Assembly (NCBI RefSeq): GCF_016583625.1
Contig: NZ_NRRN01000012.1
Location: 1-64,000, forward strand
From: Halorhodospira abdelmalekii
Lineage (GTDB): Bacteria; Pseudomonadota; Gammaproteobacteria; Nitrococcales; Halorhodospiraceae
Direction of reading: 5' to 3'
Length of the DNA stretch: 64,000 bases
In this document: one piece after another, positions 51,172-60,036 of the stretch
Layout of the letters: each line of letters begins with the position of its first letter
Position numbering within the stretch: the stretch's first letter is position 1
Notes under the pieces: model-generated
Database searches by the model: none
Told to the model about the DNA's origin: nothing
What the model saw: the letters and a program-made list of their open reading frames with translations, nothing else
Made by a program: the position numbers and the translations under genes

Positions 51172-52059
51172 CTAGCGAGCCGGTGACCGGCGGCGGCGCG
51201 GCGCGGGACGACGACGGCGCTTCGCCGTCGCGGATGGGCTAGCCGCGGGGGCACGCTGGCGCGCCGGCGGCTCAAGGCCAACGTGCCGGTAGAGCTCCAC
51301 CAGTTGCGTCTGATCGAGCTCGCGCAGCCGGCCCTGGCGCAGATCGCGCGGCATCACAATCGGCCCATAACGCACCCGAATCAGCCGACTGACGGTCACC
51401 CCCTGTGACTCCCACAACCGCCGCACCTCGCGTTTACGGCCTTCGCTGACAATGACGTGGAACCAAGCGTTCGCCGACTCTTGCGGATCATCCAGCGGCA
51501 TACCCGACTCGATCACGTCGAAGTGCGCCGGACCGTCTTCTAGCTCCACCCCATCGACTAAAACCTGCACCATCTCCTCGGTCACCGCGCCGCGAATTCG
51601 GCAGGCGTATTCGCGTTCGACTCCACTTGAGGGATGCATTAGGGCATTCGCCAGCTCGCCATCGGTGGTAAAGAGCAACAAGCCCTGACTGTTGATATCG
51701 AGCCGCCCCACCGCAATCCATCGCCCCAGGGTGCGCGGCAGCTTGTGAAAGACCGTCTTCCGGCCCTCGGGATCGGAGCGGGTTGTGATCTCCCCTTCCG
51801 GCTTGTTGTAAAGCAAGACGCGAGCCGGGGGTTGCCGATGCACCCGCTGTACCAAGCGCCCGTCGAGCTCAACTGGATCGCGCGGACCGACCCGATCGCC
51901 GAGACGCGCCGTACGCCCCGCGACTTGCACCCGTCCAGCGGCAATCGCCGCCTCCATCTCACGCCGCGAGCCGAGGCCCGCCCGTGCCAAGACCTTTTGC
52001 AGCTTCTCACCAGCTGCACCAGCGGAGCCGCATTGCTGCTCATCACCCTCACTGCTCAT
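51172..52059 (-). CDS. rluB: 23S rRNA pseudouridine 2605 synthase
   Basis: Makes pseudouridine 2605 in 23S rRNA. The product of about 295 residues has an S4 RNA-binding domain (about residues 18-65, LQKVLARAGLGSRREMEAAI), then the RsuA-type catalytic domain with the aspartate in VGRLDINSQGLLLFTTDGEL. The C-terminal tail of about 35 residues is Arg/Ala/Pro-rich and very basic. I chose the ATG at 52059 because a gaagggg site precedes it; this overlaps the scpB end by 11 bases. The order scpA-scpB-rluB is typical. Confidence 0.94.
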   Translation of the reverse strand: MSSEGDEQQCGSAGAAGEKLQKVLARAGLGSRREMEAAIAAGRVQVAGRTARLGDRVGPRDPVELDGRLVQRVHRQPPARVLLYNKPEGEITTRSDPEGRKTVFHKLPRTLGRWIAVGRLDINSQGLLLFTTDGELANALMHPSSGVEREYACRIRGAVTEEMVQVLVDGVELEDGPAHFDVIESGMPLDDPQESANAWFHVIVSEGRKREVRRLWESQGVTVSRLIRVRYGPIVMPRDLRQGRLRELDQTQLVELYRHVGLEPPARQRAPAASPSATAKRRRRPAPRRRRSPAR

Positions 52060-52639
52060 CGGATTCCCCTTCAATCTCCGCTGTCCAATCGGTCAACTCG
52101 GTCAACTCGGTTAACTCGGTCAACGCAGGCAACTCACTGCGATTATTCAGGCCAAAGTGGGCAAGGAAGGCGTCGGTGGTCGCATAGAGCGCCGGGCGTC
52201 CCGGCACATCCCGCCGACCCACAACCCGTATCCACTCCTGCTCTTCCAGCGTGCGAATGATCGAAGTGCTCACGGCCACCCCGCGCACCTGCTCGATCTC
52301 TCCGCGGGTGATCGGTTGCCGGTAAGCGATCAGCGCTAAGGTCTCAAGCAGCGCCCGTGAGTAACGGGCCGGACGCGCCTCCCACAGTCGAGAGATCCAC
52401 GGCGCCAATTCGGCGCGAACCTGAATACGATACCCACCGGCGACCTGTCGCAGTTCGATGCCGCGCTGTGCATAGTCTTCAGCCAGGGTGGCCAGCGCCG
52501 TCTCAATCGCTTCACGCGACGGCACCTCACTATCACTCTCGGCCGCCGAGCGCGCGAAGAGCCGTTGTAACCGCTCAATGCTCAACGGCTGCCCATAGGC
52601 CAACAGAGCCGCCTCTACGATATCCTTGATTGTCGGCAT
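52049..52639 (-). CDS. scpB: Segregation and condensation protein B
   Basis: A subunit of the SMC-ScpAB complex, which works in chromosome condensation and segregation. The 196-residue product has two winged-helix domains, with LLAYGQPLSIERLQRLF near the start and RALLETLALIAYRQPITRGE in the centre, both typical. The C-terminus carries several repeats of Leu-Thr-Glu (three or more copies before DWTAEIEG). It lies between scpA and rluB on the same strand. Confidence 0.95.
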   Translation of the reverse strand: MPTIKDIVEAALLAYGQPLSIERLQRLFARSAAESDSEVPSREAIETALATLAEDYAQRGIELRQVAGGYRIQVRAELAPWISRLWEARPARYSRALLETLALIAYRQPITRGEIEQVRGVAVSTSIIRTLEEQEWIRVVGRRDVPGRPALYATTDAFLAHFGLNNRSELPALTELTELTELTDWTAEIEGESDEQ

Positions 52640-52678
52640 CCTGATCTCTCGCCTCGCCGTAGGATCGCAGCACGCCGC

Positions 52679-53542
52679 TCAGCGAGCACGAACATAGATC
52701 GGAGCAAAGAGTTCAGCCTGGGTCAGCTCGACCAGCGACTCGCGCACCAGCTCGAGAAGCGCCAAGAAGGTGACCACCACGCCACTGCGCCCCTCGTGGG
52801 CAGTAAGCAGCTCCTCAAGACCGACGTAACGTCCGTGCCCGAGGCGTTCGAGCATATCACTCATGCGCTGGCGAATGCTGATCGCCTCCCGTGACACCCG
52901 ATGGTGCTCGTGAAAACGAGCCCGATGTAACACGCCGCGGAGGGCTGCCAACAGGTCTGCCACCCCGACTTCGGGCACCGGTGTCGCCGGCTGACACGCC
53001 GGCGCATCGACTGTAGCGACGAAGAAATCGCGCCCCCAGCGCGGCAATTGATCGAGCTCGGCGGCGGCTCGCTTGAACCGCTCGTACTCCTGCAGACGCC
53101 GAACCAGCTCCGCCCGCGGATCCTCCACTTCCTCCTCGGCAGCAGCTAACGCAGGACGCGGCAGCAGCATCCGCGATTTGATCTCGGCTAGCATCGCTGC
53201 CATCACTAGGTATTCAGCGGCGAGTTCCAGCCGCAGCTCCTGCATCAAATCGACATACTCGATGTACTGCCGGGTGACCTCGGCGATGGGGATATCGAGG
53301 ATATCGAGGTTTTGGCGGCGAATCAGGTAGAGTAGCAGATCGAGCGGCCCTTCAAAGGTCTCCAAAAAGACCTCAAGGGCATCGGGCGGTATGTAGAGAT
53401 CCTCCGGCCATTGACAGAGGTAGTGATCACCAACCCGGGCTAGTGAATCGCCCTCGCTGCCCGGCGGCGGCGCCAACGATCCGTCGTTCCTTGCCGCCGC
53501 GGCCTCAAAATCGGCGCTCTGCTGCTCGCTTACCGCGATCAC
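52679..53542 (-). CDS. scpA: Segregation and condensation protein A
   Basis: The kleisin subunit of the SMC-ScpAB complex. The 287-residue product has the kleisin start FEGPLDLLLYLIRRQNLDIL near residue 65, the AAEYLVMAAMLAEIKSRMLL helix, and a C-terminal winged helix. The first 50 residues or so are not conserved. Its GTG start overlaps the trpS stop by four bases, so the two genes are coupled. An SMC gene is not in this window. Confidence 0.94.
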   Translation of the reverse strand: MIAVSEQQSADFEAAAARNDGSLAPPPGSEGDSLARVGDHYLCQWPEDLYIPPDALEVFLETFEGPLDLLLYLIRRQNLDILDIPIAEVTRQYIEYVDLMQELRLELAAEYLVMAAMLAEIKSRMLLPRPALAAAEEEVEDPRAELVRRLQEYERFKRAAAELDQLPRWGRDFFVATVDAPACQPATPVPEVGVADLLAALRGVLHRARFHEHHRVSREAISIRQRMSDMLERLGHGRYVGLEELLTAHEGRSGVVVTFLALLELVRESLVELTQAELFAPIYVRAR

Positions 53543-54759
53543 CGATACTCCAACCCCATCGCGCTGCGCACCTCAGAGAGCGTCGCCCGCGCCTGTTCCC
53601 GGGCACGCTCACAGCCATCGACAAGCACCGCTCGGACGTGCTCTGGATCCGCCTCGTACGCTTGCGCGCGCTCGCGAATCGGTGCCAACTCCGCCTCGAC
53701 TCCAGCGATGACGTGGCGTTTGCACTCCAGACAGCCGATCCCAGCACTACGACACCCCTCCTCGACCCAGGCGCGGGTCTCCTCATCGGAGTAGACCTGA
53801 TGAAGAGACCACACCGGACAGTTCCGCGGATCCCCCGGATCGTTGCGGCGCACCCGTGCTGGATCGGTCGGCATCGTACGGATCTTACGCTCGACCTCTT
53901 CGGGGGGTTCGCGCAAACCGATCGTATTCTGATACGACTTCGACATCTTGCGCCCGTCGAGCCCCGGCATCTTCGCCGTCGGGGTCAGCAACACATCGGG
54001 CTCGGGCAACAGCTCGCGGCTGGAGCCATCCAGATAGCCGAAGAGCCGCTCACGGTCGGCCACGGTGATATTCGGCTGACCATCGAGCAAGGCGTGGGCC
54101 ACTTCTAGCGCCTCTCGATCACCGTCTTGCTGATAGCGTCGCCGCAGTTGATGGTAGAGACGGGCGTTCTTCTTACCCATCTTGCGCGCCGCCTCCTGCG
54201 CCTTCTCTTCGAAGTCGGGCTCGACCCCATAGAGGTGGTTAAAGCGGCGGGCGATTTCGCGCGTCAATTCAAGGTGGGCCACCTGATCCTCGCCAACCGG
54301 AACCTCGGTCGCCTTGTAGATCAGCACATCGGCCGACTGCAGCAGCGGGTACCCCAAAAAGCCGTACGTCGCCAAGTCGCGATCACGCAGTTGCTCCTGC
54401 TGATCTTTATAGGTCGGCACGCGCTCTAGCCATCCCAACGGGGTAATCATCGAGAGCAGCAGATGCAGTTCGGCGTGCTCAGGCACGCGCGACTGGATAA
54501 AGAGGCAAGCGAGCTTGGGATTGATACCGCAAGCAAGCCAGTCGATGATCATCTCCCAGACGTGCTCACCGACTACGCCGGGGGTCTCGTAGTGTGTCGT
54601 TAAGGCGTGCCAGTCGGCGACGAAGAAAAAACAATCATATTCGTTCTGCAAACGCACCCAGTTCTTGAGCACCCCGTGATAGTGCCCCAGGTGCAGACGC
54701 CCGGTCGGGCGCATGCCCGACAGGACACGCCCAGGTTGGGTATTGAGGTTAACCAACAC
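53539..54759 (-). CDS. trpS: Tryptophanyl-tRNA synthetase with a possible Fe-S cysteine motif
   Basis: Class I synthetase that charges tRNA-Trp. The 406-residue product has SGMRPTGRLHLGHYHG near residue 14 (HIGH type) and KMSKSYQN near residue 273. It is about 70 residues longer than E. coli TrpRS. Four cysteines (314, 336, 343, 346) give C-x21-C-x6-C-x2-C, close to the pattern that binds a [4Fe-4S] cluster in Thermotoga TrpRS as I recall it. The start is a GTG (54759) or the TTG next to it, after aaggag. It precedes scpA in the same unit. Confidence 0.94.
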   Translation of the reverse strand: MLVNLNTQPGRVLSGMRPTGRLHLGHYHGVLKNWVRLQNEYDCFFFVADWHALTTHYETPGVVGEHVWEMIIDWLACGINPKLACLFIQSRVPEHAELHLLLSMITPLGWLERVPTYKDQQEQLRDRDLATYGFLGYPLLQSADVLIYKATEVPVGEDQVAHLELTREIARRFNHLYGVEPDFEEKAQEAARKMGKKNARLYHQLRRRYQQDGDREALEVAHALLDGQPNITVADRERLFGYLDGSSRELLPEPDVLLTPTAKMPGLDGRKMSKSYQNTIGLREPPEEVERKIRTMPTDPARVRRNDPGDPRNCPVWSLHQVYSDEETRAWVEEGCRSAGIGCLECKRHVIAGVEAELAPIRERAQAYEADPEHVRAVLVDGCERAREQARATLSEVRSAMGLEYR

Positions 54760-54890
54760 GTTCTCCTTGATCGCTGCTGCAGGGGGTGGGCAACTTCCTG
54801 AGCGCTCTGGAGCGATTCAGGAGCCACTCAGGGAGCGCCGCCCAAACCGGCCACCCCCAGAACCGCCCAGGGGTGACCACTCAGAGCCGC

Positions 54891-55517
54891 TCAGGCACTC
54901 TCAAAGACGCTGGTATCACCGACCCCGGTGCGAACGACCTCAGCCGCCTCGCCGGTCAAGTCGATGACGCTGCTCGGTCCCCCGCCTGTAGCACCGCCAG
55001 CGATCACCGCATCGATGCGTTTGCCAATACGCTCGCAGATCTCGTACGGATCATCGAGCGGCTGCGACTCACCAGGCAGCTGCAGCGTCACGCTCATCAA
55101 CGGCTCGGTCAGTGTCTCGGTCAAGGCACGGGCGACCGGGTGATCCGGCACGCGGATGCCAATCGTCTTGCGCTTAGGGTGTTGCAGGCGGCGCGGCACC
55201 TCACTGGTCGCCCGCAGGATAAAGGTGTAGGGCCCCGGGGTGTGGGACTTGAGCAGACGATAAGCGTAGTTTTCCATCTTGGCGTAGGTGCCGATATCTT
55301 TGAGATCCTTACAGGCAACGGTAAAATTGTGATCATCCGGGAGGCGCCGTATTTCGCGAATACGATCGAGGGCCGCCTTCTCGCCCATGCGGCAACCAAG
55401 CGCATAACTGGAATCTGTCGGGTAGGCGATGACTCCGCCCGCAATGAGGATGTCGACAGCCTGCTTGATCAGGCGTGGCTGCGGTGTCTCCGGGTGAACC
55501 TCGAAGTACTGAGCCAT
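54891..55517 (-). CDS. YciO/TsaC family protein
   Basis: A member of the Sua5/YciO/YrdC family, which includes the enzyme making threonylcarbamoyl-AMP for the t6A modification of tRNA. The protein of 208 residues has the start FEVHPETPQPRLIKQAV, the GGVIAYPTDSSYALGCRMG motif (residue about 27) and the SVTLQLPGE motif. This pattern is nearer to YciO than to TsaC, so the activity is less sure. The ATG at 55517 has gagggg at good distance. It lies 131 bases before trpS. Confidence 0.9.
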   Translation of the reverse strand: MAQYFEVHPETPQPRLIKQAVDILIAGGVIAYPTDSSYALGCRMGEKAALDRIREIRRLPDDHNFTVACKDLKDIGTYAKMENYAYRLLKSHTPGPYTFILRATSEVPRRLQHPKRKTIGIRVPDHPVARALTETLTEPLMSVTLQLPGESQPLDDPYEICERIGKRIDAVIAGGATGGGPSSVIDLTGEAAEVVRTGVGDTSVFESA

Positions 55518-55853
55518 AATTCCCCTCTCTTCCGTTAACGCCCCCACAACGTGGGGCCCGTCCTCATTGTACTAACCATCCGAGAGGCATTGCCACGAAG
55601 CGTTGCCGTAGCCATACACGAGCATTGCCTCAACTACGGCTCACAGCCCATGGCTAAACAAAGGCCAAAGCCATACACCGGACCCGGTTCGCTCTCACAC
55701 CGGGCAGACTACAGCAAAAACTGTGATAGCCTCTTGGCCGCAATAACGCCTCGCAAGGGCCTATACCGTTCAACGAATACGATCCCTAAGGCACTCAAGC
55801 AAGGCACTCAAGCAAGACACTCAGACAAGCAACCCGACACACGAGGTCACCCC
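55518..55853. other. Intergenic region between yciO and the YciI gene
   Basis: About 335 bases between two divergent genes, with no gene that I can support. The open frame upstream of 55854 reads through it without a ribosome site. It contains a 13-bp tandem repeat at 55788-55830. Confidence 0.5.
55788..55830. repeat. Tandem repeat, 13-bp unit, three copies and a part
   Basis: Unit aaggcactcaagc: two exact copies (55788-55800 and 55801-55813), one with three changes (55814-55826) and a four-base remainder. It ends 23 bases before the YciI start codon and so lies in its leader or promoter. Confidence 0.85.
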
Positions 55854-56153
55854 ATGTGGTACGCCATCATTAGTCACGACGTAGAGCAGAGCCTGCCGCT
55901 AAGACAGCAGGCACGCCCAGACCATCTAGCACGACTTGAGCAGCTCCGAGAGGAGGGCCGACTGCTGCTCGCCGGACCCTGCCCTGCGGTGGATAGCGAA
56001 GATCCAGGGGAGGCTGGCTTCCTAGGCAGTTTGGTAGTCGCCGAGTTCGACTCCCTCGCGGCCGCGCAAGCATGGGCTGAGGCCGACCCGTATGTAACCG
56101 CTGGAGTCTATAAGGGCGTCGAGGTCCGCCCCTTCAAGGCCCTGCTTCCCTAA
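55854..56153 (+). CDS. YciI family protein
   Basis: A 99-residue protein with a ferredoxin-like fold. The start [14 protein letters not shown], the [20 protein letters not shown] helix and [17 protein letters not shown] are typical of YciI. The conserved His/Asp pair (HD in SHDVEQS and HL in RPDHLAR) is present. The exact reaction of the family is uncertain. A gaggt site precedes the ATG. It is convergent with tspO. Confidence 0.92.
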   Translation: MWYAIISHDVEQSLPLRQQARPDHLARLEQLREEGRLLLAGPCPAVDSEDPGEAGFLGSLVVAEFDSLAAAQAWAEADPYVTAGVYKGVEVRPFKALLP

Positions 56154-56193
56154 CCCCACCGACAAAGCAGCGGCGGTTCGCCATACCGCTAAG

Positions 56194-56221
56194 AAAAACG
56201 GGGGCGCAGCAGCCGCCCCCG
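56194..56221 (-). terminator. Terminator of tspO
   Basis: An 8-bp GC stem (cgggggcg / cgcccccg) with a 7-base loop, followed on the minus strand by five T residues. It lies between the convergent YciI gene and tspO. Confidence 0.85.
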
Positions 56222-56248
56222 CTTCATCACTGCCTCTCCTTGCTCTGC

Positions 56249-56728
56249 CTACTGCGCAGGAGGCGTCAGACCGTCGCTATTGCGCTTCCAGACCTCGTAG
56301 TTAAGCGCCGAGGCAAAGCTCGCCCACGCCAGGTAGAGCAGGAAGAGCAACCCAGCCAACCAGTCGATTGCGACGAAGACCCCGGTCGTCAACAGGACCG
56401 AGACCCACATGAGGCAAATCACCACCAGCGCCGTAAAGATCTGCTGCAGACCGAAGAAGATCGGCGTCCACAGGGTGTTCAGCGCCAATTGCAGCGCCCA
56501 CAGCGCCAACGCCAGCGGCACGATCTCAGCGCCCGACATCCCGACGCGCCACGCAGCGATGGCCATCGCTGGATACATAATGGCCCAGCCTAGTGGAAAG
56601 ACCCAGTTCGGCGGGGTCCAATCGGGTTTATTCAAGCGCTCATACCACGGCCCCGGTCCAAAAAAGTGACCGGTCGCCGCAGCAACTCCGCAGGCAGATA
56701 AAAAAACCAAGAAAACCAGTAAGCTCAC
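56249..56728 (-). CDS. tspO: Tryptophan-rich sensory protein TspO
   Basis: A membrane protein of five helices that binds tetrapyrroles. The product of about 159 residues has the family motifs WYERLNKPDWTPPNWVFPLG (residue about 27) and ALNTLWTPIFFGLQ. In Rhodobacter, TspO affects carotenoid and bacteriochlorophyll gene expression in response to oxygen. In this phototroph a similar role is plausible but not shown. I chose the GTG at 56728, with ggagga 9 bases upstream; the longer open frame (56803) has no ribosome site. It stands apart from other photosynthesis genes. Confidence 0.93.
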   Translation of the reverse strand: MSLLVFLVFLSACGVAAATGHFFGPGPWYERLNKPDWTPPNWVFPLGWAIMYPAMAIAAWRVGMSGAEIVPLALALWALQLALNTLWTPIFFGLQQIFTALVVICLMWVSVLLTTGVFVAIDWLAGLLFLLYLAWASFASALNYEVWKRNSDGLTPPAQ

Positions 56729-56933
56729 GTCAATCACTCCTCCACTGCTTGGGTGCATCGGCCGTGGGGTATTGTTGCACTTCGCACCCCCTCTGCCCAG
56801 CACTTTTGGCGACCCAAATCGTCCACCTGCACGTCATCCTTTCTAGCTGCCCTCTCCCCCCCCTGTTCCCCAGCACACGTTAGGGGCTAGGATAGAGGGA
56901 GGATCTAGTCCATTTGCATACGAGGCACCGCTC

Positions 56934-57662
56934 ATGGAAATTGCCGGTGAATCGCACCGCGGCTATACCCGCTCACGCAACGAAGACCGCATCGACTGGG
57001 ATCGGCGTGCCGGGGTCGTTGTCCTAGCCGACGGCCTCGGTGGCCTCCCGTTTGGGTGTGAGGCCGCCCGCCTGGCCGTCGATACCGTGATCCATATCGC
57101 GCGCGCGCACCACGGCGCCGATCACACTTGGCTCGAATCGGGCGGCGACCCCGCCGATCTAATCCAACTCGCCAACCGCGCGGTCCTCTCTTACACCGAG
57201 CGCGACCGCCGCTACGAGGGCATGGGCACGACTCTTGCCCTACTCTGCGCTGCCCCCGACGAGATCGCCGTGGCCCACGTCGGCGATTCGCGCATCTATC
57301 GGCTACGCGGACAACAACTCGAACGCTTAACGCGCGACCACACCCCCGTACAACGCGCTCTGGAGGCCGGCGAAATCAGCGTCGAGGCGGCGCGCTACGC
57401 CCCGGAACGCAACATGCTTGAGCGCGCACTCGGCGCGGTCACGCGCGCTGAGCCCGACGTGACGCACTTACCGCGGAGCACTGACGATCTCTTTCTGCTG
57501 TGCTCCGACGGCCTCAGCGGACACGTCGACGATGAGACGATTCGTCAAATCCTCATCGACCATGCGCAGAGTCCACTACAGGAGCGCTGTCACAAACTAA
57601 TCGAAGCCGCCCTAGAGCACAGCGGAGAGGACAACGTCTCAGTCATTCTTGTGCGCTGCTGA
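56934..57662 (+). CDS. PP2C-type serine/threonine phosphatase
   Basis: A metal-dependent phosphatase of 242 residues. The motifs are SHRGYTRSRNEDRIDWD near residue 7, VLADGLGG, MGTTLALL, AHVGDSRIYRLR, LFLLCSDGLSGHVDDETI and EDNVSVILV. The metal aspartates (D in ADG, in VGDSR, in CSDG and in GEDN) are all present. It resembles the stand-alone PP2C proteins that reverse serine/threonine kinase signals, often near Type VI secretion or a kinase gene. No kinase is adjacent. It is convergent with der. Confidence 0.92.
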   Translation: MEIAGESHRGYTRSRNEDRIDWDRRAGVVVLADGLGGLPFGCEAARLAVDTVIHIARAHHGADHTWLESGGDPADLIQLANRAVLSYTERDRRYEGMGTTLALLCAAPDEIAVAHVGDSRIYRLRGQQLERLTRDHTPVQRALEAGEISVEAARYAPERNMLERALGAVTRAEPDVTHLPRSTDDLFLLCSDGLSGHVDDETIRQILIDHAQSPLQERCHKLIEAALEHSGEDNVSVILVRC

Positions 57663-57697
57663 GCGGAGCCGGGCGCGGGTCTTGAACGCGCGCGCCT

Positions 57698-59254
57698 TCA
57701 GCGGCGCTTGCGCCGCTTCGCCTTGGTAATCTTGGCGTGCCGAATCATCCGCTGACGTCGCCGTTGCTGTCGCTCAGTCAGCGGATTGGGGCGGTCCGCA
57801 AATGGGTTCTCGCTCGCCCGGTATTCAATCCGCACAGGCGTGCCGTGGAGTTCGAAGGCATTGCGAAAGTGGCGCTCTAGATAGCGCGTGTAGGCAGGCG
57901 GTAAGCGATCGACCTGATTGCCGTGGATGATGATCCGTGGCGGCTGATGCCCCCCTTGGTGCGCGTAGCGCGGCTTAATCCGGCGCCCACGAGAGTGCGG
58001 CGGTTGGTGTGCGGCGAGCGCTCGGTGGAGCGCTTCGTTCAGAGCCGACGTGGTCAGGCTGCGGGTCGCGGCCTGATGCGCACGTACAACAGAGTCGAGC
58101 AATAAACCGACCCCACTACCGTGCAGCGCCGAGACAAAGTGCTGGCGAGCGAAATCGAGAAAGACTAAGCGCCGTTCCAGGTCGCGTTTGACCTTGCGTC
58201 GCTGGTCAACTTCGAGTCCGTCCCACTTGTTGATCACCAACACCATCGCCCGTCCAGCCTCCAGTGTATGGCCCGCCAAGTGGGCATCCTGCTCGGTCAC
58301 CCCTTCCTGCGCGTCGATCACCAGCAGCACCACAGAGGCTCGCTCTATCGCCTCCAGGCTTTTAACAACACTGAACTTTTCGACCATCTCATGAACCCGG
58401 GCCCGGCGCCTTACGCCGGCGGTATCGATGAGCGTGTAGTGGCGTCCGTCACGCTCGAAAGGGATCGCGATGCTGTCGCGGGTAGTCCCGGGCTCATCGT
58501 AGACCACCACCCGCTCCTCGCCGAGAAGGCGATTGATCAACGTCGATTTGCCAACATTCGGGCGCCCAAGAACGGCTACCGCGATACTTGAGTCGGCCTC
58601 AGGTGCAACAGCATCGGCTCCCTCGCCCTGCTCCTCACCACCGGCTGCACCATCAAGAACATCACCAAGGGCATCACCAAGAGCATCACCGGGGACGACA
58701 TGTGAAACACGTCTATCCGATTGATTTTCATCAGATTCAGGAAGAGGGGGCGTCTCAAGATCACGGCCACAGGCGGCAAAGAGGCCGGAGAGCAAAGGCT
58801 CAACACCGCGCCCGCGATTGGCGGCAATGGCGTAGATCGGCGCCAAACCGAGGCGGTGAAACTCGGCACAGGCCAGATGACGGCTAGCACCGTCGCTCTT
58901 GTTGACAGCCAATACGATCGACCGCCCTGCAGCACGCAACTCCGCTGCAATCTGCTCATCGCCAGCGGTCAGCCCCGCTTGCGCATCGACCAACAGCACA
59001 ACCACATCGGCCTCGGCGATAGCGATACGAGCCTGCTGGTGCATCACCTGTCCGGGGCCAGTACACTCTTCCCCCATCCCCCCGGTATCGATCACGATCG
59101 CGCTGACACCCCGGTAGCGGAGCACTCCGTATTGACGATCTCGCGTTAGCCCGGGGTAGTTCGCCACCAGGGCGTCACGCGTGCGGGTGAGGCGATTGAA
59201 CAGGGTCGACTTGCCGACGTTAGGCCGACCGACTAAAGCGATAACTGGGCGCAT
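57698..59254 (-). CDS. der: GTPase Der, with a long acidic linker
   Basis: A two-G-domain GTPase of 50S ribosome assembly. The product of about 518 residues has two P-loops GRPNVGKS (residues 9-16 and 230-237), with a C-terminal KH-like domain containing [16 protein letters not shown]. The G domains are separated by about 58 residues (165-222) that are acidic and contain three GDALGD-like repeats; the family's usual linker is shorter. The C-terminal tail is strongly basic. I chose the ATG at 59254; the frame from 59320 adds an unrelated stretch. Confidence 0.95.
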   Translation of the reverse strand: MRPVIALVGRPNVGKSTLFNRLTRTRDALVANYPGLTRDRQYGVLRYRGVSAIVIDTGGMGEECTGPGQVMHQQARIAIAEADVVVLLVDAQAGLTAGDEQIAAELRAAGRSIVLAVNKSDGASRHLACAEFHRLGLAPIYAIAANRGRGVEPLLSGLFAACGRDLETPPLPESDENQSDRRVSHVVPGDALGDALGDVLDGAAGGEEQGEGADAVAPEADSSIAVAVLGRPNVGKSTLINRLLGEERVVVYDEPGTTRDSIAIPFERDGRHYTLIDTAGVRRRARVHEMVEKFSVVKSLEAIERASVVLLVIDAQEGVTEQDAHLAGHTLEAGRAMVLVINKWDGLEVDQRRKVKRDLERRLVFLDFARQHFVSALHGSGVGLLLDSVVRAHQAATRSLTTSALNEALHRALAAHQPPHSRGRRIKPRYAHQGGHQPPRIIIHGNQVDRLPPAYTRYLERHFRNAFELHGTPVRIEYRASENPFADRPNPLTERQQRRRQRMIRHAKITKAKRRKRR

Positions 59255-59341
59255 GAGACTCTGCTCAACTGAGTGGTTAGGAATCACCGCACCGACGCAG
59301 CCGAGCTCGTGAGCCAGCACGCCGATAGCGCTCCACTATAC

Positions 59342-59376
59342 AAAAAAGCGGCCCAGCGGACGGACCGCCAGACCGC
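59342..59376 (-). terminator. Terminator of the acidic protein gene
   Basis: On the minus strand a 12-bp stem (three wobble pairs) is followed by six T residues. It lies about 95 bases downstream of the acidic gene and 88 bases before der, so it ends that transcript and der has its own promoter. Confidence 0.8.
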
Positions 59377-59469
59377 TCTTCGGGCCTTACCCCGCTACCG
59401 AGAGCGCGACTCAAGCCCGCCCCCTCCCCGCTTGTGCTTCTTGCAGGTACCAGCGGGCCGGGGCAGGCT

Positions 59470-59778
59470 CTATATCATGGCGTCGATCTCACTGCCGCCA
59501 GTATCGAACGCACCGTCGAGGTCGCCATCGGCGCCGTAGGTCGCGGCACCCTCATCGCCGCTCTGACCGGCGAAGGCATCATCACCGACCTCGCCGCCCG
59601 CCGCGACCGACGAGAGTTCGACGGTATCGCCAGCCCCGCCATCACCACCGAACTCGGAGCCACCGACCTCGCCCGTCTCCGCTCCAGCGAACGGATCGTC
59701 GTCGAGCCTATCATTGGAAGACGGCGGCGGCATCCCCGCAGCACCTGCACTTCCACCGATTCCTCCGACTGCAACCAT
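59470..59778 (-). CDS. Small acidic glycine-rich protein
   Basis: A 102-residue protein of unknown function. It contains 21 Asp or Glu but only one basic residue (Arg), with abundant Gly and Ala, so it is very acidic and probably disordered. The start is MVAVGGIGGSAGA, then PPPSSNDRLDDDPFAG. No signal peptide and no domain are seen. The ATG follows gggagg by four bases, and a terminator lies downstream, so the gene is likely to be real. Repetitive DNA could also give such a frame. Acidic composition fits a halophile. Confidence 0.6.
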   Translation of the reverse strand: MVAVGGIGGSAGAAGMPPPSSNDRLDDDPFAGAETGEVGGSEFGGDGGAGDTVELSSVAAGGEVGDDAFAGQSGDEGAATYGADGDLDGAFDTGGSEIDAMI

Positions 59779-60036
59779 ACAACCTCCCTCAGCGCTTAGC
59801 TTTCGCTAGCTCGTGCATGCATCGTATCGCGTTGCCGTAGCAATGCGCGCCGCGGGCTCTCTCTGCTCTGGTCATCCATAACCGACCGGCCATCCATCGC
59901 CGGCCTTACCAAATACTCAAAGCTATCGCCCTTGCCCCTGTTATCGACTGACTCGGTCTCGACTTTAACCGTACCTTAACCAACCGTGCGCAACCGCACC
60001 GGGGCCGCTCTCTAAGATCAGAGCCACGGTCGGCCT

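Noticed and set aside
55551-55853. Upstream extension of the YciI frame
   Set aside because: The extra 101 residues have no family similarity and run through a tandem repeat. The ATG at 55854 has a ribosome site and gives the usual YciI length.
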